The notes under the pieces were generated by a model. It was not told where the DNA came from. It saw only the letters and a list, made by a program, of their open reading frames with translations, and ran no database searches. The position numbers and the translations under genes are program-made. Below, piece by piece: positions 17,619-26,237 of a stretch of DNA of 64,000 bases (the stretch's first letter is position 1; every line of letters starts with the position of its first letter). Origin of the DNA: Candidatus Chlorobium antarcticum (GTDB lineage: Bacteria; Bacteroidota; Chlorobiia; Chlorobiales; Chlorobiaceae); assembly GCA_030765725.1 (NCBI GenBank), contig JAVCDF010000001.1, forward strand, positions 62,001-126,000, read 5' to 3'.

Positions 17619-19358
17619 ATGAATCGTGACCAGCGCCTATTCGGGCTGATAGGCGAATGCAGGACGCCCTTCATCCTGTCGTTTGTGTCAGGAACACTGG
17701 CCGGAATCATGATGATAGGTCAGGCATATTGCCTCAGTACCCTCATCAACGGAGCATTCATACTGCACCAACCATTCTCCGCACTGCGGTTACAGGTTGC
17801 ACTGTTTGCGCTGTTCAGCCTGCTGCGGATGCTCCTTTCATGGGCAGGGCATACGGAAGCCAATAGGGGAACACTTCACATCCGAAAGAAACTGTTCCTG
17901 CAAATCACCAACACCATTGCCCGACGCGGTCCGCTGTTCGCCCGTTCAATGCAGAGCGGAAAACTCAGCCTCACCATGCAGAAAGGAGTCGGTGCTCTGG
18001 ACGCCTACTTCAGCCAGTTCATCCCCCAGCTCTACCTTGCCATTGCCATCCCGGTTCTGATACTGATCGCCGTTTTCCCCATCGATCCCATCTCCGGGCT
18101 CATCCTGCTCCTCACCGCCCCCCTCATACCCCTGTTTATGGCGCTTATCGGCAAACGGGCCGGAGCCCTGACCGACCGGCAGTGGGAATCGCTCAGCCGC
18201 ATGAGCGGTTACTTTCTCGACATGCTTCAGGGGATAACCACTCTGAAAATTTTCGCACGCAGCCGCTCACAGCACAGTGCCATAGAGGAGGCCGGAGAAA
18301 ACTTCAGGGTGGCGACAATGAAAGTTCTCAAAATCGCCTTTCTCTCCTCCCTCACCCTTGAACTGGTTGGCACCATAGGCACCGCACTGATTGCCGTCGG
18401 CATAGGAGTGCGCCTTCTTTCCGGATCCATTGCCTTCCAGGCGGCACTCTTTGTCCTTATTCTGACCCCCGACTTTTACCTGCCGCTCCGCCAACTCGGT
18501 CTTAAATTCCATGCCAGCATGGAAGGGGCAAGCGCCGCAAAAGATATTTTTGCCATTCTTGAAGCTGAGGGCCCGGAACCCCGAAACGGATCCAGATCCC
18601 CCGACAGGGAATCGGTCAAAAGCCTTCCCATAACCTTCGGCAAGGTCAGCTACACATACCCCGAAAGCGGCGTGCTGGCAATGAACTCGGCAAGCTGCTG
18701 CATTCCTGCCGGCAAAACCACCGCCATTATCGGCCCGAGCGGTTCAGGCAAAAGCACCCTTGTCTCCATGATTCTCCGTTTTGCCGATCCCGACTCCGGA
18801 ACCATCTCCATCGGCCATGACCCGCTCGAAAGCTTTACTATTGAAGGGTGGCAGCAACTGATTTCCTGGGTTCCGCAGCATCCGTTTCTCTTCAATGAAA
18901 CCCTCGGCGAAAACATAATGATGGCTAACCGGGAAGCTTCAGCGGAGCAGCTTCAGCAAGCCGTCAATCTCTCAGGACTTGACAGTGTGATCGGCGGCCT
19001 CCCGCAGGGGCTCGACACCCCGATTGGAGAAGAGGGGGCACGGCTCAGCGGCGGTGAAGCCCAACGGGTTGCCCTTGCCCGGGCATTCATAAAAAACTCG
19101 CCGATTCTGGTGCTTGATGAGCCGACCTCACACACCGATCCTGAACTCGAAGCCTCGCTGAGTGCCTCAATGAAAACCCTCATGCAGCACCGGACAACCA
19201 TCATAATTGCTCACAGGCTTGAAACGGTACAGAGTGCCGCCCAAATCATCATGCTTCAGGACGGCACAGTGATGCACAGCGGTACGCATGAGGAGATGCT
19301 CCGTATGAACCCCTTCTATCAAAAAGCGCTCGCGGCAGGTGAAAAGGAGCCCTCATGA
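17619..19358 (+). CDS. cydD: CydD: ABC exporter half required for cytochrome bd assembly
   Basis: The 579-residue half-transporter has six N-terminal membrane helices and a C-terminal ATPase with Walker A GPSGSGKST (about 371), signature RLSGGEAQRVALARAF (about 478) and Walker B ILVLDEPTSH. CydDC exports reduced thiols (Cys, glutathione-type) and haem-related cargo and is essential for cytochrome bd maturation. Position right after cydAB supports this over a generic exporter. The stop overlaps the cydC start by four bases (ATGA). Confidence 0.93.
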   Translation: MNRDQRLFGLIGECRTPFILSFVSGTLAGIMMIGQAYCLSTLINGAFILHQPFSALRLQVALFALFSLLRMLLSWAGHTEANRGTLHIRKKLFLQITNTIARRGPLFARSMQSGKLSLTMQKGVGALDAYFSQFIPQLYLAIAIPVLILIAVFPIDPISGLILLLTAPLIPLFMALIGKRAGALTDRQWESLSRMSGYFLDMLQGITTLKIFARSRSQHSAIEEAGENFRVATMKVLKIAFLSSLTLELVGTIGTALIAVGIGVRLLSGSIAFQAALFVLILTPDFYLPLRQLGLKFHASMEGASAAKDIFAILEAEGPEPRNGSRSPDRESVKSLPITFGKVSYTYPESGVLAMNSASCCIPAGKTTAIIGPSGSGKSTLVSMILRFADPDSGTISIGHDPLESFTIEGWQQLISWVPQHPFLFNETLGENIMMANREASAEQLQQAVNLSGLDSVIGGLPQGLDTPIGEEGARLSGGEAQRVALARAFIKNSPILVLDEPTSHTDPELEASLSASMKTLMQHRTTIIIAHRLETVQSAAQIIMLQDGTVMHSGTHEEMLRMNPFYQKALAAGEKEPS

Positions 19359-21076
19359 AAACCTTTCTTCGACTGACATCCCTTGTCCGCCCATGGTTCT
19401 GGTGGATGGCGCTTGCAGCCCTTACGGCATTCGCAGCAACCGGCAGCGGAATCGGGCTGCTTCTCACAGCCGCATGGCTGATTGCAAAAGCCGCACTGCA
19501 GCCCCCTCTTGCCGCTCTGCAGATTGGCATTGTCGGCGTCAGGTTTTTCGGAATTGCACGAGGTGTTCTGCGCTACACAGAACGGCTCATATCACACAAC
19601 ACCACATTCAAAATTCTCGCCAGCCTCCGCCTCTGGTTTTACGATGCCGTTGAACCACTTGCCCCCGCAAGGCTCATGCAGTTCAAGAGCGCTGATCTCC
19701 TCCAGAGAATCGTGGACGACATAGGCAGTCTGGAAAACATCTATACCAGAGTACTCGCTCCGCCCGTCACAGCCATTCTGACAAGCATTCTGATGTGGTT
19801 CCTGCTTGGCTTCTGGTCCCAAGAAGCCGCACTTCTTCTGCTTCTGTTTCACCTTCTCGCTGGCATCGGCATCCCTGCCCTTTCCGCATTTCTCAGCCGC
19901 GGCAACTCCAGCGGCATACTCCAAGAGCAGGCACTGCAGCAGGTTCTCGCAGTTGACTTCGCCATGGGTCTTGGAGAGCTGCAGCTCTCCGGAAACCTCC
20001 AGAGCCACCTTGAACGGCTTGAAGCCGCAGAAACTGAAAAACTCCGACTTGAAAGAAAAAATGCGCTAAGTGACGGCATGCATGAAGCCCTCACAGGACT
20101 CCTGATGAACGCAGCAGTCATTGCCGTTCTCTCGGCCGTCATGCCACTCGTGGAATCAGGACAGACGAGCGGCATTGCCCTATCAATAGTCACCCTTGCC
20201 GTCATGGCCTCCTTTGAAGCCATTCTGCCGCTTCCCGCATCGGCAAGGCATCTGGAGGCCGACATCCATGCAGGAGAACGGCTTTTTGAAATACTTGACG
20301 CAACTCCGGAAGTCACCGCGCCCCTCTCCCCACTCACCATTCCCACCGACCTCACCCTTGAGGCACGAAACATCTCCTTCACCTATCCCGGCAGCTTCAG
20401 AAAGGCCCTTGACCAGGTATCCATCACCATTCCCCACGGTAGCCACACAGCAATCGTCGGCCCGAGCGGTTCAGGCAAATCAACCCTCACATCTCTCCTC
20501 ATGCGCTTCTGGAACTGCAGCGAAGGAGAACTGTGCCTCGGGGGGCACAACATCAACCTTTTCGACCCTGAAGAGCTTCGCCGCCACATCTCTCTGGTAT
20601 CGCAGAAAACCTACATCTTTGCCACAACCATCCGCGAAAACCTCCTCCTTGCCCGACCAAACGCCACCGAGGCAGAAATTTCCTCAGCCCTTGAGGGCGC
20701 TGGCATCGGCCATTTCAAAAGCCGCCTCAACGAATTCACCGGACAGCACGGCATGCAGCTCAGCGGAGGAGAACGGCAGCGCATAGCCATAGCCCGCGCA
20801 ATCCTGCAGGATGCCCCAATCGTCATTCTTGACGAAGCAACAGCCAACCTCGACCCCCTCACCGAAGAGGAGATCAACCGCACAATGGAACAGTTCACAA
20901 AAGGCAAAACCCTCATCACCCTCACCCACCGCCTGAAGGCAATGGAGCGCTTCGACACCATTCTTCTCTTCGTCAAAGGAAGCATTGCCGAACAGGGAAC
21001 ACACAGGGAACTCATCAACCAAAACGGCGTCTACTCCCGAATGAACGGAGCGGGCCGCATTCCCAAAACCAGCTGA
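19355..21076 (+). CDS. cydC: CydC: partner ABC exporter half for cytochrome bd assembly
   Basis: The 573-residue partner of CydD has an N-terminal six-helix domain and an ATPase with Walker A GPSGSGKSTL (about 370), signature QLSGGERQRIAIARAI (about 468) and Walker B IVILDEATANLD. Separate genes for two non-identical halves and the ATGA overlap indicate a CydDC heterodimer in the inner membrane. It completes the four-gene cyd unit, and its stop abuts an inverted repeat before bciA. Confidence 0.93.
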   Translation: MKTFLRLTSLVRPWFWWMALAALTAFAATGSGIGLLLTAAWLIAKAALQPPLAALQIGIVGVRFFGIARGVLRYTERLISHNTTFKILASLRLWFYDAVEPLAPARLMQFKSADLLQRIVDDIGSLENIYTRVLAPPVTAILTSILMWFLLGFWSQEAALLLLLFHLLAGIGIPALSAFLSRGNSSGILQEQALQQVLAVDFAMGLGELQLSGNLQSHLERLEAAETEKLRLERKNALSDGMHEALTGLLMNAAVIAVLSAVMPLVESGQTSGIALSIVTLAVMASFEAILPLPASARHLEADIHAGERLFEILDATPEVTAPLSPLTIPTDLTLEARNISFTYPGSFRKALDQVSITIPHGSHTAIVGPSGSGKSTLTSLLMRFWNCSEGELCLGGHNINLFDPEELRRHISLVSQKTYIFATTIRENLLLARPNATEAEISSALEGAGIGHFKSRLNEFTGQHGMQLSGGERQRIAIARAILQDAPIVILDEATANLDPLTEEEINRTMEQFTKGKTLITLTHRLKAMERFDTILLFVKGSIAEQGTHRELINQNGVYSRMNGAGRIPKTS

Positions 21077-21110
21077 TTTTGCTTATGTTCCATAAAACAT
21101 AGAAGCAAAA
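21077..21110. repeat. Inverted repeat between cydC and bciA
   Basis: Directly after the cydC stop, TTTTGCTT (21077-21084) and ATGTT (21085-21089) pair with AACAT (21096-21100) and AAGCAAAA (21103-21110), leaving a six-base loop and a two-base bulge. It has no downstream T-run on the plus strand. It could be a weak terminator, an RNA-processing hairpin or an operator for bciA. Confidence 0.45.
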
Positions 21111-21129
21111 CAATCATCCGCATCACTCT

Positions 21130-22167
21130 GTGAATACCAACCCGAGCCCCTTACAGGAAACAGTCACAACGAATAACCCCAAACACATTCTGGTGGTAGG
21201 GGCAACCGGCTATATCGGGAAATTCGTCACCCATGAACTGGCCGCACGAGGCCACAGCGTTGTCAGCTTTGCGCGACCCCGCTCAGGTGTGAACGCCAGT
21301 GCCACGGAAGCCGAGACCAGACGGCAGCTTGTCGGTTCGGAAGTACGGTTCGGTGATGTTGGAAATCTGGAGTCGATAGTACACGAGGGCATACGGGGCG
21401 AGCGGTTTGACGCCGTCTTTTCCTGCCTCACCTCACGAACCGGAGGATTGGAGGACTCATGGGCCATTGACTACCAGGCCACCCGCAACGCCCTTGACGC
21501 CGGAATGGGCGCCGGCATATCGCAGTTTATCCTCCTCTCGGCAATCTGCGTCCAGAAACCGATGCTTGAATTCCAAAGGGCGAAGCTACAGTTTGAGCAT
21601 GAGCTCATAGCCTCAGGCGTCACCTACTCCATTGTAAGGCCAACGGCCTTTTTCAAGTCAATAGCCGGGCAGGTTGAGAAAGTTAAAAACGGCAGCCCCT
21701 ATCTCATGTTCGGCAACGGTGAACTGACCGCATGCAAGCCCATCAGCGAAGCCGATCTGGCCCGATTCATGGCCGACTGCCTTGAAGATGCAGACAAACA
21801 GAACCGCATTCTACCCATCGGCGGCCCCGGCAAAGCAATCACTGCAAAAGAGCAGGGAGAAATGCTCTTTACGCTTCTTGGCCGCGAACCGAAATTCCGC
21901 AGGGTACCCATCCAGATGTTCGACATCATCATTCCAGTGCTTGCCGCCCTCTCAAAACTTTTTCCAACACTGAAGGACAAAGCTGAATTTGCAAGAATCG
22001 GGAAATACTACAGCTCCGAATCAATGCTGGTGCTCAACACCGAAACCGGCAGATACGATGAAGAGATAACCCCCTCATACGGAAAAGACACCCTTCAGGA
22101 ATTCTACGCCCGGGTCCTCAAAGAGGGGCTCGCCGGACAGGAGCTCGGCGCCCACGCTGTTTTTTAA
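21130..22167 (+). CDS. bciA: Divinyl (proto)chlorophyllide 8-vinyl reductase, BciA type
   Basis: The 345-residue enzyme is an atypical short-chain/NmrA-like NADPH reductase that reduces the C8 vinyl group of divinyl (proto)chlorophyllide in (bacterio)chlorophyll synthesis. The nucleotide-binding motif VVGATGYIGKFV is at about 23-34. The blocks FSCLTSRTGG, FQRAKLQFEHEL and SIVRPTAFFKS match the BciA family known from Chlorobaculum tepidum and plant DVR. The start is GTG. It follows cydC by 53 bases across an inverted repeat, so cotranscription is possible. It is a strong marker of a phototroph. Confidence 0.9.
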   Translation: MNTNPSPLQETVTTNNPKHILVVGATGYIGKFVTHELAARGHSVVSFARPRSGVNASATEAETRRQLVGSEVRFGDVGNLESIVHEGIRGERFDAVFSCLTSRTGGLEDSWAIDYQATRNALDAGMGAGISQFILLSAICVQKPMLEFQRAKLQFEHELIASGVTYSIVRPTAFFKSIAGQVEKVKNGSPYLMFGNGELTACKPISEADLARFMADCLEDADKQNRILPIGGPGKAITAKEQGEMLFTLLGREPKFRRVPIQMFDIIIPVLAALSKLFPTLKDKAEFARIGKYYSSESMLVLNTETGRYDEEITPSYGKDTLQEFYARVLKEGLAGQELGAHAVF

Positions 22168-22175
22168 AGCTGGCG

Positions 22176-22448
22176 CTACGCCTCAAACACACGGGAACCG
22201 AGAAGCATATCAAAATCAACTGGGAATGAGGGCTCAACCCGGTTGAAACTGTCGCGCCCTTCAGGCATTTCATGCACCCCGCCGGGAAACGCACCATGCC
22301 GCTGCATATACTCCAGCAGATAGCCCCTCAGCCGGTAATACCCGGCAGGCTTAGTGGAAGTGGATCCCGGCGACTGGTTTATCGGCTTACCTGCAGCCCA
22401 GCCCTCCACAATCTCTTCCACCACTCCCTCAATTTTCAATTCATCCAT
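22176..22448 (-). CDS. Small conserved-looking protein of unknown function
   Basis: The 90-residue product starts at MDELKIEG, is acidic at the N-terminus and basic around YYRLRGYLLEYMQRHG, and has no signal or membrane segment. I recognise no family. An alternative TTG start at 22472 directly abuts the upstream lipocalin stop (TGATTG) with CAGGG before it, adding eight residues. Either way it is probably cotranscribed with the lipocalin gene. It converges on bciA with an eight-base gap. Confidence 0.6.
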   Translation of the reverse strand: MDELKIEGVVEEIVEGWAAGKPINQSPGSTSTKPAGYYRLRGYLLEYMQRHGAFPGGVHEMPEGRDSFNRVEPSFPVDFDMLLGSRVFEA

Positions 22449-22472
22449 ACCAAGCTGTTTCTGGTTGTGCAA

Positions 22473-23030
22473 TCAGTCACCCTGCCTTGCTTTATTTCTT
22501 TCGTCCTCTCCGGCACTCTGGCGGACATAATGAAGTGTATCGGTCTCAAAGCCCATTGTCCCTGCTTTTGCCGTCAGCTCAGCAAGCAGAGAAGGCTCAA
22601 TTTCCGGCGTTTTGGCAAGAATCCAGAACAGGCTCCTTTTATGACCCGAAACAATTGCCCAGGAATAGTTATCGCGGTCAAGAGCAAGAATGTTGTACCC
22701 TGCATAGAACGGACCAAAAAACGAGACTTTCAGGGCTCCCCTGTCCGACTCTCCAACAAACTTCGCCTTGCCCTCAACCCTCTTCCAGCGGTTTTTCTCC
22801 GTATCAAATCCACTGTTCAGAACCCTGACCGTCCCGTTCTCTTTGAGAGAATAGGTGGCCGACACCTCCTCAAAATTTTTCTCGAAGGAGTTTTCAATAC
22901 GGGCAATCTCATACCATGTACCCAGATACCGGTCAAGCGAAAAGTCCTCAACAACGGTAAGCCCTTCAGGAATGCCGGTGCAGCCGGCAGGCAGAAGAAG
23001 CATAAGAAAAGTCATCAGTCGTTTGATCAT
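22473..23030 (-). CDS. Bacterial lipocalin (Blc-like), probable lipoprotein
   Basis: The 185-residue protein starts with a signal sequence ending in LLPAGC, where Cys17 is the likely lipidation site; Pro at -3 is unusual. The lipocalin signature GTWYEIARIENSFEK follows (about 37-51), with the family's later YNILALD and YSWAIVSG strands. Blc proteins are anchored in the outer membrane and bind fatty acids or lysophospholipids. A small unknown gene follows directly, so the two may form a unit. Confidence 0.88.
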   Translation of the reverse strand: MIKRLMTFLMLLLPAGCTGIPEGLTVVEDFSLDRYLGTWYEIARIENSFEKNFEEVSATYSLKENGTVRVLNSGFDTEKNRWKRVEGKAKFVGESDRGALKVSFFGPFYAGYNILALDRDNYSWAIVSGHKRSLFWILAKTPEIEPSLLAELTAKAGTMGFETDTLHYVRQSAGEDERNKARQGD

Positions 23031-23103
23031 GGCTGTTCAAAATTGAATTAATAAAAATACCCTCCAGGGAGAGCCTCCTCCCCGAAATAGGTTCAGACAC
23101 CCA

Positions 23104-23982
23104 TCAGTCAAACACAACAGTTTTACTCCCATTCAGAAGAATTCGATGTTCGCTGTGAAGCCGCACAGCCCGGGCAAGCACAAGCCGTTCAAGATCGCGC
23201 CCACGCCTGATGAGGTCGGCCACGCTGTCGCGATGGGTCACCCGAACGGTATCCTGCTCAATTATGGGGCCCTGATCCAGCTCACTGGTAATAAAATGGC
23301 TGGTCGCCCCTATAATCTTTACCCCCCGCTCATACGCCTGCCGGTAGGGATTGCCCCCCACAAACGCGGGCAGGAAAGAGTGATGGATGTTGATGACGCG
23401 CCCCTTCCACCGCTCCACAAAGGCGGGGGAAAGCACCTGCATATACCTGGCCAGAACCACCCAGTCAACATCGTGTACCTCAAGGAGAGCGGTCGCCTCC
23501 TCTTCGGCAGCAGCCCGGTTGTCTCCGGTGAGGGGAATCACTTGAAAAAGAATCCCGTAGTGGTCCGCAAGAGGCCGAAGATCGGGATGATTTGATACAA
23601 TCAGGGGAATGTCTATCTGAAACTCTCCGACGGCGTGGCGCCACAGAAGTTCCTGCAGACAGTGGTCATAACGGGAAACAAAAACCGCCACCCGGCTCTT
23701 CCTGCCGGTAAAACGAAGAGACCATTCCGCTCCAAGTTCTTCAGCAAGAGGCCGAAACGCCTCTTCAAGCTCATAGTCAGGTATGGAAAACTCCTCCAGG
23801 CTCCAGGAAATCCTGATGAAAAACCGCCTCTCTACAGGGTCAACATGTTCATCGAGATCCACAATATTGCCGCCCCGTTCGAAAACGAACTGCGACAGCA
23901 TTGAAACAAGTCCCCGGCGGTCAGGACAGGAGAGAAGAAGAACTGCGTTGCCGCCAGAAGCGACGGGGGTCAGTGATGGCAT
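23104..23982 (-). CDS. purU: Formyltetrahydrofolate deformylase
   Basis: The enzyme hydrolyses 10-formyltetrahydrofolate to formate and tetrahydrofolate, balancing one-carbon pools and feeding formate to purine synthesis. An N-terminal ACT domain (about 13-85, LLLSCPDRRGLVSMLSQFV) senses glycine/methionine in known members. The catalytic formyltransferase-like domain contains NIHHSFLPAFVGGNPY (about 219) and TSHFITSELDQGPII, with the catalytic Asn, His and Asp. The ATG at MPSLTP was chosen; a TTG six codons earlier is possible. It is divergent from the PAP2 gene. Confidence 0.94.
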   Translation of the reverse strand: MPSLTPVASGGNAVLLLSCPDRRGLVSMLSQFVFERGGNIVDLDEHVDPVERRFFIRISWSLEEFSIPDYELEEAFRPLAEELGAEWSLRFTGRKSRVAVFVSRYDHCLQELLWRHAVGEFQIDIPLIVSNHPDLRPLADHYGILFQVIPLTGDNRAAAEEEATALLEVHDVDWVVLARYMQVLSPAFVERWKGRVINIHHSFLPAFVGGNPYRQAYERGVKIIGATSHFITSELDQGPIIEQDTVRVTHRDSVADLIRRGRDLERLVLARAVRLHSEHRILLNGSKTVVFD

Positions 23983-24075
23983 GCGGGGTGTATGCTTCAA
24001 GGGTTCAGGTAATTATGTATATTTATCTTTTTTCAGAACGACTTTCAACGATTATAAATTGCACTGCCCCTCCAT

Positions 24076-24687
24076 ATGGATGATTACCGCTCCATTGCAT
24101 CCCCATTCATCATCGCTGCCGTCGTCCTTGCCTGTGCCGTTTCGTGGTTCTTTATGGATCTGCCAGCCATCATCCTGTTCCATGCATTCGACTCTCCGCC
24201 CTACCACACTGTATTCAAAGCCATCACCCGGTTAGGGCAGTCGGAGTGGTATCTTGTCGGCGGTCTCGTACTCTATCTGTTTTTCCGCAAAAAAAACCTG
24301 AAATCTGCGGCTACCGGACTCTTCATTTTCACCACCACAGCCGTTTCCGGCCTCGTGGTCCTTATGATGAAATTCATTGCCGGAAGGGCCCGACCGAAAC
24401 TGTTTTTTAGCGAAAGCATCAACGGGTTCGACTTTTTCCATATCGAACACGCATGGCTCTCCTTCCCTTCAGGCCACTCCGCAACGGCATTCAGCGCAGC
24501 CATGGCTTTTGCCCTGCTCTGGCCGAAAGGGCGCTCGTTCTTTCTCCTTGCTGGCGCACTGATAGCCTTCAGCCGAATATTTCTTACCCAGCACTACCCG
24601 AGCGATGTCATCGCAGGATCGTATATCGGCATAGCCTCAAGCATCCTCCTCTACCGTCACTACTTCAAAAAACAGCTGCATGACTGA
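24076..24687 (+). CDS. PAP2-family lipid phosphatase
   Basis: The 203-residue membrane protein has about five helices and all three PAP2 motifs: KFIAGRARP (about 99), PSGHSATAFS (about 133) and SRIFLTQHYPSDVIAG (about 171-186), including both active-site histidines. Family members dephosphorylate lipid phosphates such as undecaprenyl diphosphate, phosphatidylglycerol phosphate or lipid A. Its stop overlaps the start of a GT39 glycosyltransferase by eight bases, suggesting it recycles a polyprenyl carrier or edits the same lipid. Substrate is inferred. Confidence 0.85.
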   Translation: MDDYRSIASPFIIAAVVLACAVSWFFMDLPAIILFHAFDSPPYHTVFKAITRLGQSEWYLVGGLVLYLFFRKKNLKSAATGLFIFTTTAVSGLVVLMMKFIAGRARPKLFFSESINGFDFFHIEHAWLSFPSGHSATAFSAAMAFALLWPKGRSFFLLAGALIAFSRIFLTQHYPSDVIAGSYIGIASSILLYRHYFKKQLHD

Positions 24688-26227
24688 CCAAAGTCCACAG
24701 TCCGGTGCCGGGCTCTATGCCGCCATACTCGGCGTTCTTATTTTTGCAGGCTTTTTCGCCGTGCTCGGCAACGCCCCGCTATTTGATGTGGACGAAGGCG
24801 CCTTCAGCGAAGCAACCCGCGAAATGCTGAGAAGCGGCAATTACCTGACAACCTACCTAAACGATGTCCCCCGTTATGACAAACCAGTACTCATCTACTG
24901 GCTGCAGCTCCTCAGCGTTCGCACATTCGGGCTGAGCGAGTTTGCTTTCCGCTTCCCCTCCGCCCTCTTTGCCGGTGGCTGGGCAATGACCATGTTCTTT
25001 TTTGCCCGTCGGGAGTTCAGCCAGAGAGATGCCTTTCTGGGTGCCGCCATGCTTGTTCTGTCGCTGCAGGTTACCATCATTGCAAAAGCAGCCATTGCCG
25101 ATGCGCTCCTGAACTTCTTCCTTGCCCTCACCATGCTGGCCATCATGCGCCATTACCAGACAGGCTCAAATCGGATGCTTCTCGTCGCCTTTGCGGCCAT
25201 GGGTTTCGGCATGCTCACAAAGGGTCCGATCGCGCTGCTCATCCCCATTGCCGTCACCTTTCTCTTCAATTTGCTAGAATTGCGGATGAAAGAGTGGTTC
25301 CGCATGGTGCTTAACCCTTGGGGAATTCTTCTTTTTCTTGGAATAGCGCTCCCCTGGTACCTGCTCGAGTACCGAGACCAGGGCATGGCATTCATTGAAG
25401 GATTTTTCCTCAAACACAATGTCAATCGGTTCAGTTCCTCTCTTGAAGGCCACTCCGGCTCACTCCTCTACTATGTCCCCGTCATTCTCATCGGGCTGCT
25501 CCCCTTCACCGGCCTCTTCTTCACGCTCCTCTTCCACCTTCGCTCTTTCATGGCCGACAGGATCAACCGGTTCCTCTTCATCTGGGCTGCATTTGTCTTC
25601 GTGTTCTTCTCGCTCTCCGGCACCAAGCTCCCCCATTATATGATTTACGGCTATACGCCGCTCTTCCTCCTTATGGCCCGAGCCCTTCCACTTTCCCGTT
25701 ACCCACGGTTGCTCGGCATATGGCCCCTCTTCCTCTGCGCCCTCATGCTTGCCCTGCCCCTGATGCTACCCGAAACGGCAAAAGAGGCACCAAACGCCTA
25801 TGTCCACGACATCCTTGAAGCCGCCATACTTCTTCTCGACAGCCACCATACAGCAATCACACTTGCTGCCGCTGGAGCCATAGGGGCGCTTGTTGTGTGG
25901 CCCCGCATTTCAGAGAGCACGCGGCTCATAGGAACGGGCATCATCTTCTCTCTTTTCATCAATCTGCATGTCATGCCCCTTGCCGGAAAACTTATGCAGG
26001 AGCCAGTCAAAGAAGCTGCACTCATGGCCAAAAGCAATGGCTGGAAAATCGTGATGTGGAAAGTCGATTACCCCTCTTTTTTAGTATATTCGGAGTCCTT
26101 TGTCGAAAAAAGGACCCCCCGTGGCGGCGAAATCGTCCTGACCACCACAAGCCATATTAACCAACTTGAAAACCCCACAGTACTCTACCGGAAAAACGGC
26201 ATCGTTCTTCTGAAAACATCTGAATGA
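24680..26227 (+). CDS. GT39-family (ArnT/PMT-like) membrane glycosyltransferase
   Basis: The 515-residue protein has about eleven membrane helices and the acidic periplasmic loop motif FDVDEGAFSEATREML (about 35-50), the hallmark of ArnT/PMT-type enzymes that take a sugar from a polyprenyl-phosphate carrier. Other family blocks are RYDKPVLIYWLQ and GFGMLTKGPIALLIP. Known members modify lipid A or proteins on the periplasmic side. The adjoining GT2 gene, 10 bases downstream, would make the polyprenyl-phosphate sugar. The acceptor and sugar are unknown. Confidence 0.85.
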   Translation: MTDQSPQSGAGLYAAILGVLIFAGFFAVLGNAPLFDVDEGAFSEATREMLRSGNYLTTYLNDVPRYDKPVLIYWLQLLSVRTFGLSEFAFRFPSALFAGGWAMTMFFFARREFSQRDAFLGAAMLVLSLQVTIIAKAAIADALLNFFLALTMLAIMRHYQTGSNRMLLVAFAAMGFGMLTKGPIALLIPIAVTFLFNLLELRMKEWFRMVLNPWGILLFLGIALPWYLLEYRDQGMAFIEGFFLKHNVNRFSSSLEGHSGSLLYYVPVILIGLLPFTGLFFTLLFHLRSFMADRINRFLFIWAAFVFVFFSLSGTKLPHYMIYGYTPLFLLMARALPLSRYPRLLGIWPLFLCALMLALPLMLPETAKEAPNAYVHDILEAAILLLDSHHTAITLAAAGAIGALVVWPRISESTRLIGTGIIFSLFINLHVMPLAGKLMQEPVKEAALMAKSNGWKIVMWKVDYPSFLVYSESFVEKRTPRGGEIVLTTTSHINQLENPTVLYRKNGIVLLKTSE

Positions 26228-26237
26228 AGCGCACGCA

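Noticed and set aside
24053-24058. TATAAA as a promoter for the PAP2 gene
   Set aside because: It is only 18 bases before the ATG and has no -35 at the right spacing.
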